46,262 bases of DNA from a virus: the IMG/VR virus record IMGVR_UViG_3300020020_000063, positions 1-46,262 of that record; one strand, given 5' to 3'. Position 1 is the first letter of the stretch. Each line of letters starts with the position of its first letter. Positions 36,534-45,610 of this stretch are shown one piece after another. A model generated the notes under the pieces. That model was given only the letters and a program-made list of their open reading frames with translations, had not been told where the DNA came from and did no database searches. The position numbers were made by a program, and so were the translations under genes.

Positions 36534-36979
36534 GAGTCACTGACCTTCACGATCTTGCCGTCTTGAGTCGGCACTGTATAGCTTCCCTTTGGAGACCTCA
36601 GCGTGTGCAAGACTTTGTCCTTAATCTCGTCACGCTCTTCCTGATCAGCGTCTTCCTTGACCTTCTTCTGACGCTCTTCTTCCAGAGTAATCAGCTTCAT
36701 CAGTTCCCAAGTGTTTCTATCTCGTAGTGACAACTGCTCAATTACTCGCTGATCTAGCTCCCAGACCTTGAGAACCACCCTCTCATTGCGCGTATCAACA
36801 ATGATATAAGGAGCATCCGTAAGATCAGCGTGCTGAGAAGGATCAAGAAATCGAACTGCCAGCTCTGGCCATCTGTCTCGAATGTCATTGACCACGTCCA
36901 TGACGGACTGAGGGACTTGGCAAAGCTCACCATTGTGCATGAGCAGTGCCATCACCGTTTCTTGCTTAGTTTCTTTCAT
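36530..36979 (-). CDS. hypothetical virion-region protein, 149 aa
   Basis: Not recognised. ATG 36979 follows AGGAG. An alpha/beta first half (VVNDIRDRWPELAVRFLDP, APYIIVDTRNERVVLKVWELD) and a charged helical second half. The position between capsid and adaptor genes suggests a head-completion or assembly protein. Confidence 0.55.
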   Translation of the reverse strand: MKETKQETVMALLMHNGELCQVPQSVMDVVNDIRDRWPELAVRFLDPSQHADLTDAPYIIVDTRNERVVLKVWELDQRVIEQLSLRDRNTWELMKLITLEEERQKKVKEDADQEERDEIKDKVLHTLRSPKGSYTVPTQDGKIVKVSDS

Positions 36980-37000
36980 TGTATGTCTCCTGTAGAGGGA

Positions 37001-37534
37001 TTAACTCAGTACTGCTGCTATTACTGCGCCCGCAATTGCAAGCAGAATTGTTACAATTATAGCAGCCACGCTCACTATCATAGCCAGTCCATCTCGGCGT
37101 TGTGTCTGAGACTCTAACCCGCCAAGCTTGATGTTCTCGATCTTGCCTATACGTTCCTTGATATCCCCTAGCTGGGTAAGGACATTGGCGTTATCAGTAC
37201 TAGAGAGAGCAACAATTTGTCTTAATTGGTCAGCGAAGGCACTCTCACTCTTAGTAGTAGCAGCTGCAAAGGATGCTGCCTGCTCTCTGTTAGAATCTTT
37301 CTGAGCAGCAAGAGCAGCCTCTAGAGCACGCTGACCGTCTGCCTTACTCTCTATCCTGAACCCTTCAACTAATGAGGCTCTTTGATCTGCTAATTTAGCC
37401 TCATACGCTATTCTAACTTCAGCTAGTTCCTTTGTATGAGCAATTTCTCGAAGAAGCTGATCTGTGGTCAGAACTGTAGGATCAGGTATAGGTCTACGTC
37501 CCTGCTCATCAACAGAGTTATCTTGAGTAGCCAT
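37001..37534 (-). CDS. coiled-coil protein with C-terminal membrane helix, 177 aa
   Basis: ATG 37534 is preferred over upstream in-frame codons because the terminator of the capsid gene lies further upstream and GGAGG precedes it closely. A long coiled coil (about 30-145) ends in one membrane helix (VSVAAIIVTILLAIAGAVIAAV). Tail-anchored topology in a structural operon is unusual; membrane-linked assembly or a lysis role are options. Confidence 0.55.
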   Translation of the reverse strand: MATQDNSVDEQGRRPIPDPTVLTTDQLLREIAHTKELAEVRIAYEAKLADQRASLVEGFRIESKADGQRALEAALAAQKDSNREQAASFAAATTKSESAFADQLRQIVALSSTDNANVLTQLGDIKERIGKIENIKLGGLESQTQRRDGLAMIVSVAAIIVTILLAIAGAVIAAVLS

Positions 37535-37570
37535 ATCCTCCACGGCATCCTTTGGGGTGTCGGGGAAAGG

Positions 37571-37606
37571 AAAGAGGCCCCCTACCCTAAGGTAGAAGGC
37601 CCCCTT
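37571..37606 (-). terminator. terminator behind the major capsid gene
   Basis: Read leftward, GGCCTTCTACC pairs with GGTAGGGGGCC with two G-U pairs around TTAG, extended by further pairs, and is followed by TCTTTCC. It lies 40-80 nt after the capsid stop, where many phages limit read-through from the strongest structural gene. Confidence 0.7.
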
Positions 37607-37648
37607 CCCTCTCATCCCTCTACAGAAGAGAGCTGAGTCGCTGAGAAC

Positions 37649-38845
37649 TCAGTTCTCGGCGACGTTGATGATAGCGCCGACAGCGTTCCGCTTCCGAACA
37701 CCAAGCTCGAAGTACCGCTTCATCAGAACGTCGTAGGCATCCACATTGGCAACCTGGACGAACATTGAACCGGTGCGGTCCTCGAAGTACCACTCCTTCG
37801 TGTGATAGACCTTCATCTCGCTCTCAGGAACGAAATACATCCGGCCAGTCTGACAGTCAGGATCAGCAACCCAAGGAATATCCTTGGCGCCATAGGTGAA
37901 TGGCAGAGCCGAGAAGCCACCATTGAAGGAAGTCGACCCGGTAAACCGTCGCTGCTGAACAAGCAGGTTGTAATACGCCCGTCTAACACCAAGAGAGGTG
38001 AAGATCACGGACGGGGTATCACCCGTATTACGCCACACATCGTCCAGAAGCTTGATGACTGAGGTTTCCGAGAGGTTACCACCCAGCATGTCAATAACAC
38101 GCGCCTTCCATGCAGGGTCATTCAGACCATACAGGTTGACAGCGTTATTGACGATTCGAGCCATACCATCAGGCTCACGCTGAGTACCACCAGTGAAGTT
38201 ACCGCTTCGAACCACGAAGTGGGTGGTAAGAGCGGTGAAGTTAGCACCGTCAAGAGTGACAGTCTTAAGATCATGGTCAACGGCAGTCACGTTACGAGGA
38301 CCGGCGAGGACAGTACCGGCAGCGTTGACGAGGTCAACAACCGCGTCAATTTCCACCCAGTACGTGTCATCAACGGTGAAAGTCAGACCAGGAGCGCCCA
38401 TTGCCACTGAAACAGCAGCAAGCTTTCCGGTACCATCACCGTAATAAATACGGTTCTGGTCCTTCTTCACGGACTCTTCCAGGACCTTCATTTCGTTGTC
38501 AACGCCATTCACGAAGGCGTGACGATCAGAGTCAACCAGATCGAAGATCTGACCCTGAATACGGCAACGACCGTAGCCGTAGAACAGGGTAACGTTGACT
38601 TCCTTGTTCCGAGCCCGTCCAGGATCGCCCAGAGTCTCGTTCTCCTGACGGAACGAAATACCCTGATTTCGACCAACCTGAACAGGGAAGTCGACGTACT
38701 TACCGCCGACCTTCTGCTTCACACCGTCATCCGTAGATTCGATGCGCTGAGTGAAGATCGTGCTGTTGTTAACAGCCTTGACGATCTTCCCCTCGTAGAA
38801 CTCCTTCATGATTGGAGTCATTGAGGCGAGGTTTGCGTTAGGCAT
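37649..38845 (-). CDS. major capsid protein, 398 aa
   Basis: Identified by position directly after the scaffold gene, length near 400, and an HK97-fold-like layout: N-terminal helical arm (MTPIMKEFYEGKIVKAV), extended loop region (VDFPVQVGRNQGISFRQENE), then a mixed domain ending NAVGAIINVAEN. ATG 38845 follows GGAGGG. Codons are strongly C-ending, as expected of the most abundant virion protein. Confidence 0.8.
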   Translation of the reverse strand: MPNANLASMTPIMKEFYEGKIVKAVNNSTIFTQRIESTDDGVKQKVGGKYVDFPVQVGRNQGISFRQENETLGDPGRARNKEVNVTLFYGYGRCRIQGQIFDLVDSDRHAFVNGVDNEMKVLEESVKKDQNRIYYGDGTGKLAAVSVAMGAPGLTFTVDDTYWVEIDAVVDLVNAAGTVLAGPRNVTAVDHDLKTVTLDGANFTALTTHFVVRSGNFTGGTQREPDGMARIVNNAVNLYGLNDPAWKARVIDMLGGNLSETSVIKLLDDVWRNTGDTPSVIFTSLGVRRAYYNLLVQQRRFTGSTSFNGGFSALPFTYGAKDIPWVADPDCQTGRMYFVPESEMKVYHTKEWYFEDRTGSMFVQVANVDAYDVLMKRYFELGVRKRNAVGAIINVAEN

Positions 38846-38847
38846 TC

Positions 38848-39672
38848 TTACTGCCCTCCAAAGAGCGAGTTGTAAAGAGCGTCCTTCCGCTCTTTATCTG
38901 TGTATTCTGCGGGGGACTTACCAGCAGGAGGGGGACCGGAGTTTGCCCCAAGCACATTCGGAGGCGTAGGAGCAGGGCGACGATTGATTACGCTCTGTTC
39001 CAGGGCTCGCCAACGTCCAGCAATCTCAGTTGGATCAGTAATATTAGCCTGGAGAAGCGCTAGAATGAACTGGTCATCAATACCAGGCACATTCTGCTTC
39101 ATACCAGTAATGAAAGTATCAAGCTGCTTGTTGCTTTCCGCTATCTGCGCTGCTTGCTGCTGCTGTTGGAAGTTATTGCCAATCAACCCGAGCGCCCGCT
39201 CGATTTTCTCCAGCTTCGACTCGAAGCCAGTGAATTTCTCGGAATACGGATCAGGCTGCTGTTGGCCAGTAACGTCCTTTGCAATTTCCTTTGCGGCTTC
39301 GGGACCGTAGCCATTGTCGATCAGCCACTTAGTCACGGCCTTAGGATCACTAACAAGCTGATCCCACATTTGAGCAGCTCGGGAGACTGTGTCGTACTCT
39401 CCGAGGTCCTGGTACTGCTTCAGTTCAGCACTACGACGCTGTGCGTACTGAGTGAAACCTTTGTCCCAGTTCTTCAAATGTGGCTCAATAACTGCCCGCT
39501 CGCCCTCTGGAACTCCAGCCAGGAAGTTCTGTGCGTACGGTGACCAATTATGCTGTTCAGGGAGTGGAGCCGGTGGTTGATTCTCTGAACCTTGGTTCTG
39601 CTCCGGAGCTGGCTGCCCAAGTTGATCAGCCAGGTTAGGAGTTCCAGGGTTTGAATCGCCCGTATTAGACAT
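38848..39672 (-). CDS. capsid scaffolding protein, 274 aa
   Basis: Pro/Gln-rich disordered N-terminus, helical middle, a Gln run (QQQQQ) and a charged C-terminal end (SPAEYTDKERKDALYNSLFGG), typical of phage scaffolds that template the procapsid and then leave. Lies between portal/decoration genes and the capsid gene, the normal place. Confidence 0.75.
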   Translation of the reverse strand: MSNTGDSNPGTPNLADQLGQPAPEQNQGSENQPPAPLPEQHNWSPYAQNFLAGVPEGERAVIEPHLKNWDKGFTQYAQRRSAELKQYQDLGEYDTVSRAAQMWDQLVSDPKAVTKWLIDNGYGPEAAKEIAKDVTGQQQPDPYSEKFTGFESKLEKIERALGLIGNNFQQQQQAAQIAESNKQLDTFITGMKQNVPGIDDQFILALLQANITDPTEIAGRWRALEQSVINRRPAPTPPNVLGANSGPPPAGKSPAEYTDKERKDALYNSLFGGQ

Positions 39673-39683
39673 GATTTTCTCTA

Positions 39684-40505
39684 TCAGTTGAGGGACCAGA
39701 CCTCGAAACAGTCGAGGAGGCTGTTTACGTTACCAGAAGCTGCAAGCAGCAAACCGGCCTGAGTACCAGCAAGACCCTGCGCAGCAGCGTTCAGAGTCCA
39801 TTCATCAACCTTGGTACCATTAAGAAACACGCTTGCACCAGTACCGCTCAGTCGAATACCCATCGCGTTACCAGTAGCTGGAGTAGTTGCTGGAACAGTA
39901 ATGTCCCGTTCAGTAGTAATGACCGTGGCAACGTCACGCTCAACTCGAAGGTTAGTAGCAGACTGTCGATGAATACCAATCCAGTTGTTGACATCAGTAG
40001 CTCGAACGAGATACTTGGTGCCAGCAGCAAGATCAGTGTCGCCAACAGTCAGCCACTGAGCGAAGACTTCGTTGTTCTTGACCACAGGAAGAAGAACTAA
40101 ACCAACAGCGGAGCTGACAGCTCCACCCTTAGTCGCGACGAGGTTTCCAGGAGTTGTAAACAACTTACCTGTAGCATCAAGAACTGTTCCAGAGGCGGCT
40201 CGTGGAGTTGCAGAGAGTCCCGCAGCCGAATAACCAAGAGCAAGTCCTGGATCGTATGCGCCAAGAATCTTTGGATTGATAGCGTCACGATTGAATCGGC
40301 GAGTATAAGTGGCCCGATGGCTGTACAACACATCGTTATGACTCGGTTCAAAGTCACAAGTCTTGTTCGACAGACCTGCGATTCGATTCTTCGCCAGACG
40401 TGAATACACATCTGCGTGAAGATTCTGGTGGGGGAAGGGATTCGTAGCACCAGGAACACCCGGCTCCGAATATCCTTCATCAGCTCCGTACGTGAGAACA
40501 GGCAT
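39684..40505 (-). CDS. putative head decoration or fibre protein, 273 aa
   Basis: An N-terminal part with NLHADVYSRLAKNRIAG and aromatic/Arg-rich segments is followed by a beta-rich domain resembling a lectin-like jelly roll (NNWIGIHRQSATNLRVERD, GIRLSGTGASVFLNGTKVD, LLLAASGNVNSLLDCFEVW). Such Concanavalin-like folds occur in head fibres and decoration proteins. Placed between portal and scaffold. Confidence 0.55.
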   Translation of the reverse strand: MPVLTYGADEGYSEPGVPGATNPFPHQNLHADVYSRLAKNRIAGLSNKTCDFEPSHNDVLYSHRATYTRRFNRDAINPKILGAYDPGLALGYSAAGLSATPRAASGTVLDATGKLFTTPGNLVATKGGAVSSAVGLVLLPVVKNNEVFAQWLTVGDTDLAAGTKYLVRATDVNNWIGIHRQSATNLRVERDVATVITTERDITVPATTPATGNAMGIRLSGTGASVFLNGTKVDEWTLNAAAQGLAGTQAGLLLAASGNVNSLLDCFEVWSLN

Positions 40506-40513
40506 AGTATTCC

Positions 40514-42610
40514 TTACTGGGGTGGCTGTTGCCCTTGCGTTGGGGCTACGTTACCAGCAGGAGCCCCGTTCTTGACAGCCTCGATGTAGGATCGAAACTT
40601 GGCTTCAAGTACAGGATCAACATAAAGAGGATTGCCAGGCTCAGTAATCTGCATATTCTGGATTTGAAGCTCCAGCATCTGGACCTGCATTTCATCCATA
40701 CCATCAAACAGCCCGTTCTTCTTCGCGAACATGTACATGTCCATGAAAGTATGATGCTGGAACATAATCTTAATATCGTCAGGAGCGTTCTCGTATTCCT
40801 CACGCTTCCTGTAGTTATCGTGCGTTATAACGTGAGTCAGCAGGTCCTGCCAGTCACCAGTTTCAGCTGGAACGCCCTCGCTCATGCGCAGGTTCTGACG
40901 TTCCGCCTCACGAACATCAATCTGCATTTCGTCGAAGAGCTTAGCAGTATCACCAAGGTCAAGAAACTGTAGACCTCGATCAGCAGGCATAACTCCCATT
41001 TTAACAAGCTCCATGATAAGAGCTTGCTGAGCGGAGCGAGACTGAGGAGTTGCGGAGCCAGAAACAACACGCCAATCTGTATTACCTCTGAGATCAGAAG
41101 CAGCCAGAAGAAATGTTTCAAAGTTCTGGTTCTCTCCAACCACTTTAATCTGACGCTGCGCATCCCAATACTGAAGAACGTAGCTAAGAAGATGACGAGA
41201 AACACGCTCACTGGCCTTCTCCTTATCTCGGAGAGTACCAGTAAGAACTGCGTCCTGGTTCTCCTGAATATAAGCGATGGCAGTTGCAGCCGTTACACCA
41301 TTTGGAACATTCTGCTCCAAGGCCTTCTGAGACGCAATGTCTCTCATTTCCCCAACAATCATCTCCATTGTCTGGATAACGTAGTTGGGAATGTTTGGAA
41401 GCTGCAAGGCAGTCGGAAACTGGGCTCCTGGCTTCACCATAATCACTTCACCAGGAACACCACGAAGCTTGCGAGGATCAAATGAACCCTCTTGCGCCAC
41501 GAGCATAGGCCGAGCCATTCGGTTCTTATCTTCAACTAGCTGGCTTCGAGTTCGGTTATACTCCTGCTGTAAGGGGATAAGGTCTGTAATAGTACTTTCC
41601 CCGTAGAATCGACCAGTCTCAACGTGTGTCCGCTTCGTATAAGGATACTCTCCGTGAGCATAGGGCCACGCTGGCTCGTGCGAAAGTACACGCTCAGAAG
41701 TCCAGGTGAGAACCATCCCGTCCGGATACTCGTCACAAGGGGCAACCCAAACCTCCTTCACGAGAAAGCCCTTCTTCGTTGAAGAAGAATAGCCAGATGC
41801 AGATTGAAGCCTTGACTCCATGGTCCCTGTAGAAAGAACCTGCTCGTCCTTCAAACCAGTAACGCCATACTGCTTCTCGATCTCATGAGCAGTACGAGTC
41901 ACTTCCTGAATAATAAATGCCTGATTATCAATATCAGGTTCGTCTAAATTACTCACGTAGATTTGAAACGGGGGAACACACTCAAGAACAGGAACACCAG
42001 CAACCTTGGTAGGAACCATTTCTGGCTGTCCGGTCTCTGGATTAAGCTGTTCCTGAGCAGCACCCGAAACTTCAATCCTCTCGTTGTAATAATCCTTCGT
42101 AAACCCAGTTCCACAGATAAGCATCCAGAAATCAGCTCTAGACAGACGGTCCTCGACCTTGCAAAGCTCCTGGAGATAAGAGTTCAACTTCTCCCCGGCT
42201 CGCGCAGCGGCAATATCCTTGTCGTCTGAACTCGCAGGAGAAATAAACCCTCGAATCTTCTCCTTATTCAGCTTCGCATGCTCCTTCTTAGCCAAGGAAC
42301 GAGTCAAGTTCACCGTCAGTCGAACACGGTGCTCTGGGCGAGGAGGCTCAACAAGCCTGCCCAATGTAACTGGAGACACAGAAGTGTCCCAATGAACCCA
42401 CTGCTTCCCAGCCCAGAAAGCTAGATTCATAAACCACTGCCGCTCATAAGCAAGACGTGCCTGCTTACAAGTGCGAAGTTCTCCCTCCCACCTCTCAATG
42501 AGATTCTTCTCATCAGCGGGGGAAAAACTGGGACGTTTTGGGGCCTTCGGCCCGCCTACAGGGAGGGTTGAGGCCTGATTATCATTACCAGTTGATTCTA
42601 TGGTGCTCAT
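40514..42610 (-). CDS. portal protein, 698 aa
   Basis: Twelve-fold ring for DNA entry and exit. Length near 700, position after terL and before scaffold, and segments such as ERQWFMNLAFWAGKQWVHWD, ERIEVSGAAQEQLNPETGQP, LIPLQQEYNRTRSQLVEDKN and NVPNGVTAATAIAYIQENQD fit the large portal type of P22-like podoviruses. Disordered N- and C-termini. ATG overlaps the preceding gene by 26 nt. Confidence 0.82.
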   Translation of the reverse strand: MSTIESTGNDNQASTLPVGGPKAPKRPSFSPADEKNLIERWEGELRTCKQARLAYERQWFMNLAFWAGKQWVHWDTSVSPVTLGRLVEPPRPEHRVRLTVNLTRSLAKKEHAKLNKEKIRGFISPASSDDKDIAAARAGEKLNSYLQELCKVEDRLSRADFWMLICGTGFTKDYYNERIEVSGAAQEQLNPETGQPEMVPTKVAGVPVLECVPPFQIYVSNLDEPDIDNQAFIIQEVTRTAHEIEKQYGVTGLKDEQVLSTGTMESRLQSASGYSSSTKKGFLVKEVWVAPCDEYPDGMVLTWTSERVLSHEPAWPYAHGEYPYTKRTHVETGRFYGESTITDLIPLQQEYNRTRSQLVEDKNRMARPMLVAQEGSFDPRKLRGVPGEVIMVKPGAQFPTALQLPNIPNYVIQTMEMIVGEMRDIASQKALEQNVPNGVTAATAIAYIQENQDAVLTGTLRDKEKASERVSRHLLSYVLQYWDAQRQIKVVGENQNFETFLLAASDLRGNTDWRVVSGSATPQSRSAQQALIMELVKMGVMPADRGLQFLDLGDTAKLFDEMQIDVREAERQNLRMSEGVPAETGDWQDLLTHVITHDNYRKREEYENAPDDIKIMFQHHTFMDMYMFAKKNGLFDGMDEMQVQMLELQIQNMQITEPGNPLYVDPVLEAKFRSYIEAVKNGAPAGNVAPTQGQQPPQ

Positions 42611-42788
42611 TCTCGCTTATTCCCTCCTCCAGTAGAGCATCCGGATCAAGATCAATAACGAATTCTTGCTCAGGGGCCGCCTTAACATCCTCGTCATTAT
42701 CTCCGACGACATAGACACCAGGAAGGTCAGTAGAAGCGGCAGTTAGTATCTGGTAATCAGAAAGAGTCCGAGCCTGCACCCGGTTCAT
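42585..42788 (-). CDS. small acidic protein, 67 aa
   Basis: Not recognised. ATG 42788 follows GCAGGA at five bases; the longer frame upstream is a shadow of the neighbouring gene. The second half is acidic (VVGDNDEDVKAAPEQEF, IDLDPDALLEEG). It overlaps its neighbour by 32 nt and the portal by 26 nt. Confidence 0.5.
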   Translation of the reverse strand: MNRVQARTLSDYQILTAASTDLPGVYVVGDNDEDVKAAPEQEFVIDLDPDALLEEGISENEHHRINW

Positions 42789-43191
42789 CAAGTCCTGCGT
42801 CGACCTGCGCGACTCGGACAGCGTCTCGCTTAGAAGCACGAGTGACAGCTGCGACGCTCTCTGGAGCGCGTGGATTGCTTTGAACAGCATTACTAAGATC
42901 CCCAGAAAGGCTAGTAATGCGGCTGAGAGTAGCACGATACTTATCATTTTCTTGACGAAGCCTCTCCAGCTCAAGTTCATGAGCCTCGTTGATAGGGGCA
43001 TAACCGACCAGTTTGGCCATTACCTCGAAATCGCGCTTGCCGATATAGATGCGGCCATCCATTTCAAGATCGAAATCAGTGTCAATAAACCAGTCGTCAT
43101 CATCAGTTCGTGAGAACAGAGACGAAGATGGCAGAGCCATAGTGTTTCGCTCTGATTGAGGGATGAGCTTGAACCTAGTTAACTCATGCAT
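42757..43191 (-). CDS. hypothetical protein with leucine-rich helix, 144 aa
   Basis: Not recognised. ATG 43191 overlaps the upstream stop (TGATG). Acidic aromatic N-terminal part (RTDDDDWFIDTDFDLEMDG), a possible coiled coil (AHELELERLRQENDKYRATL) and a disordered end. It is possibly a connector between the immune-evasion gene and the portal in expression only. Confidence 0.5.
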   Translation of the reverse strand: MHELTRFKLIPQSERNTMALPSSSLFSRTDDDDWFIDTDFDLEMDGRIYIGKRDFEVMAKLVGYAPINEAHELELERLRQENDKYRATLSRITSLSGDLSNAVQSNPRAPESVAAVTRASKRDAVRVAQVDAGLDEPGAGSDSF

Positions 43192-43445
43192 CAAGTATCT
43201 TCTCCTACAGCAATAGCCTGAGTCGAACGCATTAGCCCTTCCTCAAGAGCCGCGAGAGCTATACTCTTAGCTCGTCCATTAGGACACATGCTATTCACTG
43301 TATCGCTGAGAGCAATGAACTGCTCACGAAGGTACTTGTAACGCTCGGGCTGGTGCTTCTCAGCATTAGCTGGATGAAAACTCATCATGTCACGGATCTG
43401 TGTAGAGAGCCGCTCGTCGGTATAGCTGTCCATTTTACCACTCAC
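43191..43445 (-). CDS. acb2-like: Acb2/Tad1-hairpin-like cyclic-nucleotide sponge (anti-CBASS candidate), 84 aa
   Basis: Acb2 proteins are small helical-hairpin phage proteins that assemble into hexamers and trap cyclic di- and trinucleotides, silencing CBASS defence. The pattern here fits that family as I know it: FHP near residue 23, RYKYLREQF, a helix, CPNGRAKSIALAALEE and a final helix ending AIA (compare F-YH-P, R-x-x-IR, P-GREKSLALTKLEE, NAGIAR). GTG 43445 overlaps the terminase end; ATG 43433 is an alternative. Family membership is by eye. Confidence 0.65.
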   Translation of the reverse strand: MSGKMDSYTDERLSTQIRDMMSFHPANAEKHQPERYKYLREQFIALSDTVNSMCPNGRAKSIALAALEEGLMRSTQAIAVGEDT

Positions 43446-44910
43446 TTCCTAGTACGGGATGAAACTTGTTGTCATCTACTGGATCGAAATCCTTGTCATA
43501 AACGTCTTCACCGTCTGGCGGGGTAGAGGGCGACACAGCCATAGGGAAGTAGACTTTCCCAGCTGCCCCTGCGAACTCCGCTTCCGGTCTAGAGGCAATA
43601 AGATATCGCAAGGCATCACAAGCATGATCGTTCACCTTCTTCGGTTGATCCTTAGCTTGTTTGGTGGCTTCAATTCTCTTCGTTGCCCAAGAGTCCCACC
43701 TGTAGTTCCTGAGTTCCTTAATAAGGTGGGTGCAGTTGGAGGCGATGAAGAGTCCGGAGTTCTGGATGTACTGTCGAACCCTATTAAGTCCGTAATTGAC
43801 GTCGTTGTTACCTGTGCCGATAAAGACGTTGTTCTCTGCGTACTCCGTCTGAACACTTGCACCGTTGATCGCAGAACGCTGAGCAATCGCAGGATCACCA
43901 ATCCTGTAGTACGGCTCAAGCCCATTAGCTTTCTCCCATTCGAGCAAGTGCTGCGAGTGCTCCATAATTGTGCGTTCAGATTGATAGTATTCCCAGAACA
44001 CTATCACCCGGCCTTCGTGGTCCACTGTAGCCCACAACCACGCCGTAGGGTTCCTGAACCCGTGATCCATTGCTGCAATAACAGTCATGTGCTTTAAATC
44101 ATCAGGCTTTATCGGCGGCAGCGTGTGGATTCCCTCCTTAAACTCAGGGTAGATCAATCCAGTCTGCGCGATAAACTTGCCATGACGTCTAGCAAGCTTC
44201 TCTTCCTCCGTCATGCCTTTCGTGAGAGAGTCTAGGACTTTCTCGGAGACGTGCGGGTTCTGAGAAGTGGAGACAACAAAACAATCAATGTCAGGGTCCT
44301 CTTCTCCTTCCTCCATAATAGGCGCGTAGATAGTGTGGTAGACCCAGGTCATGCCTTCAACCGGGGTCATGGTCAAAATCCACTTGCCGTTTACATCAAC
44401 GAGGCGTAAAAGATCTTCACCATAGATGTGCTGTGGCGGTTCCTCATCAAACCACTGGAAATCGCGACTGGTTCCTGCGTGCTTATCAGTCTCCATCTCG
44501 TTTGTAAGGAAATCCATGCGACTTCCATTTGAGCAACTAAGTACTCTTTCCTGCTTGGAGTACGAGTCTTCCCAGCTACCGTTGGTGAGCAACGAAGGAG
44601 GAGTCCATCGGGCAATCTCAGGTAGCATAATCTTGTTGAGACCCTGGACAATGTCCACGGTAGTCCCACGGGCGTAAATCGGAACTGGCTTGACCCGCTG
44701 GTAGGGGTGTTCTCCCCTAAGACGCCAAACGGTTTCCGCAGCACCCCCCACTGTCTTACCACTTCTGTTGCCTCCAAGAAGAAGCCTGCCTGTCTTAAGC
44801 GACTTGTGAAACTCAATTTGCACCTCGTGGGGGACGTAGCCGAAAATGTTTGGTCTTATCGCGCTTTGTTTTAGCCCTTGAAGAAAGAGCTGTTGAAAAT
44901 CAGAAGCCAT
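43435..44910 (-). CDS. terL: terminase large subunit, 491 aa (complete copy)
   Basis: ATP-driven DNA packaging motor and nuclease. Walker A GGNRSGKT (46-53), Walker B FQWFDEE (about 150), and a C-terminal RNase H-like nuclease with AAMDHG, IGDPA and a DHACDALRY end carrying the metal-binding acidic residues. ATG 44910 is preferred over GTG 44916 because the small terminase stop overlaps it by 11 nt, as in copy 1. The adaptor-free gap to the next gene is an overlap of 11 nt. Confidence 0.92.
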   Translation of the reverse strand: MASDFQQLFLQGLKQSAIRPNIFGYVPHEVQIEFHKSLKTGRLLLGGNRSGKTVGGAAETVWRLRGEHPYQRVKPVPIYARGTTVDIVQGLNKIMLPEIARWTPPSLLTNGSWEDSYSKQERVLSCSNGSRMDFLTNEMETDKHAGTSRDFQWFDEEPPQHIYGEDLLRLVDVNGKWILTMTPVEGMTWVYHTIYAPIMEEGEEDPDIDCFVVSTSQNPHVSEKVLDSLTKGMTEEEKLARRHGKFIAQTGLIYPEFKEGIHTLPPIKPDDLKHMTVIAAMDHGFRNPTAWLWATVDHEGRVIVFWEYYQSERTIMEHSQHLLEWEKANGLEPYYRIGDPAIAQRSAINGASVQTEYAENNVFIGTGNNDVNYGLNRVRQYIQNSGLFIASNCTHLIKELRNYRWDSWATKRIEATKQAKDQPKKVNDHACDALRYLIASRPEAEFAGAAGKVYFPMAVSPSTPPDGEDVYDKDFDPVDDNKFHPVLGSEW

Positions 44911-45610
44911 TATCACCGTCCTCGACGGACGCTTCGCTTTCTACAGGGAGGATCTCCCGTACCGGTATTACACTCAGGTGCGCCCGGGCCGGCGTTGCAG
45001 AACGGGGAAAGAGTACGGCCTCCAGGTCGTCTGCTACCTGCATTAAAAGCTCCGCTGGCAACCGCCGTTGCAGAACCTCCAGCATTTTACTGGCCAGTTC
45101 ACGAGCGTCCTGGTTAATTGTAACGTTGACAGCGCCCTTGGCGCTAGGAGTGTACCGCCCCGTCATCTCGAAGTACAACTTCATCGCCGCAACGTTTCCG
45201 CCGCTAGCTTCTCGTTCCAGCGCTTGCAGTACCCTGTGCTCGGAGTTTTCGAACCTTTTGTCCGCCTCGTTACGTAGTACGCGAGCGAAGGCAGGGTCAC
45301 GAAGCCACGCGCTGTACTCTGTACCGGTTACCTTGCACTCCTTCAATTTAAAGGCGAGCGGCTTTGTGTTCGTCGGGTCAAACAGCACCCGAAGGAACTC
45401 CATCTGCTTCCCGGTTAGGAAAGTCTCCCCTTCTAACGGAACCCCAATAACCGCCAGGTGCTTTTTGAGCGACGGGTTAGACAAGGCGGAGTCGAACCGC
45501 TCCGCGGTTAAGTTGACGTTGTACTCTCTGTTGAATTCAGGAAGAGAAGGCAATCTGCCAGACTGCCAATAAAACGCCTCTAGACACGCTGCGAAATCTG
45601 ATTGCTTCAT
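44900..45610 (-). CDS. terS: terminase small subunit-like protein (copy 2)
   Basis: Second version of the gene at 211-921, same length (236 aa), same couplings. Differences: HLAVIG for HLVSIG, PLEGE for PLDGE, RSAT for RSST, HLSVIP for HLSAIP, and an unrelated-looking but equally long tail (ESEASVEDGDNGF for EGPEDPAEQENGF). The helix-turn-helix core and the oligomerisation region (AMKLYFEMTGRY) are unchanged. In this copy the terL gene that follows is complete. Confidence 0.75.
   Translation of the reverse strand: MKQSDFAACLEAFYWQSGRLPSLPEFNREYNVNLTAERFDSALSNPSLKKHLAVIGVPLEGETFLTGKQMEFLRVLFDPTNTKPLAFKLKECKVTGTEYSAWLRDPAFARVLRNEADKRFENSEHRVLQALEREASGGNVAAMKLYFEMTGRYTPSAKGAVNVTINQDARELASKMLEVLQRRLPAELLMQVADDLEAVLFPRSATPARAHLSVIPVREILPVESEASVEDGDNGF

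Noticed and set aside
37535-37615. Longer start for the coiled-coil membrane protein
   Set aside because: The extra 27 residues would be read through the capsid terminator hairpin and have no ribosome site of their own.
42789-43001. Membrane-helix N-terminal extension of the small acidic protein at 42585
   Set aside because: The hydrophobic part is the out-of-frame shadow of the neighbouring gene; ATG 42788 has its own ribosome site.
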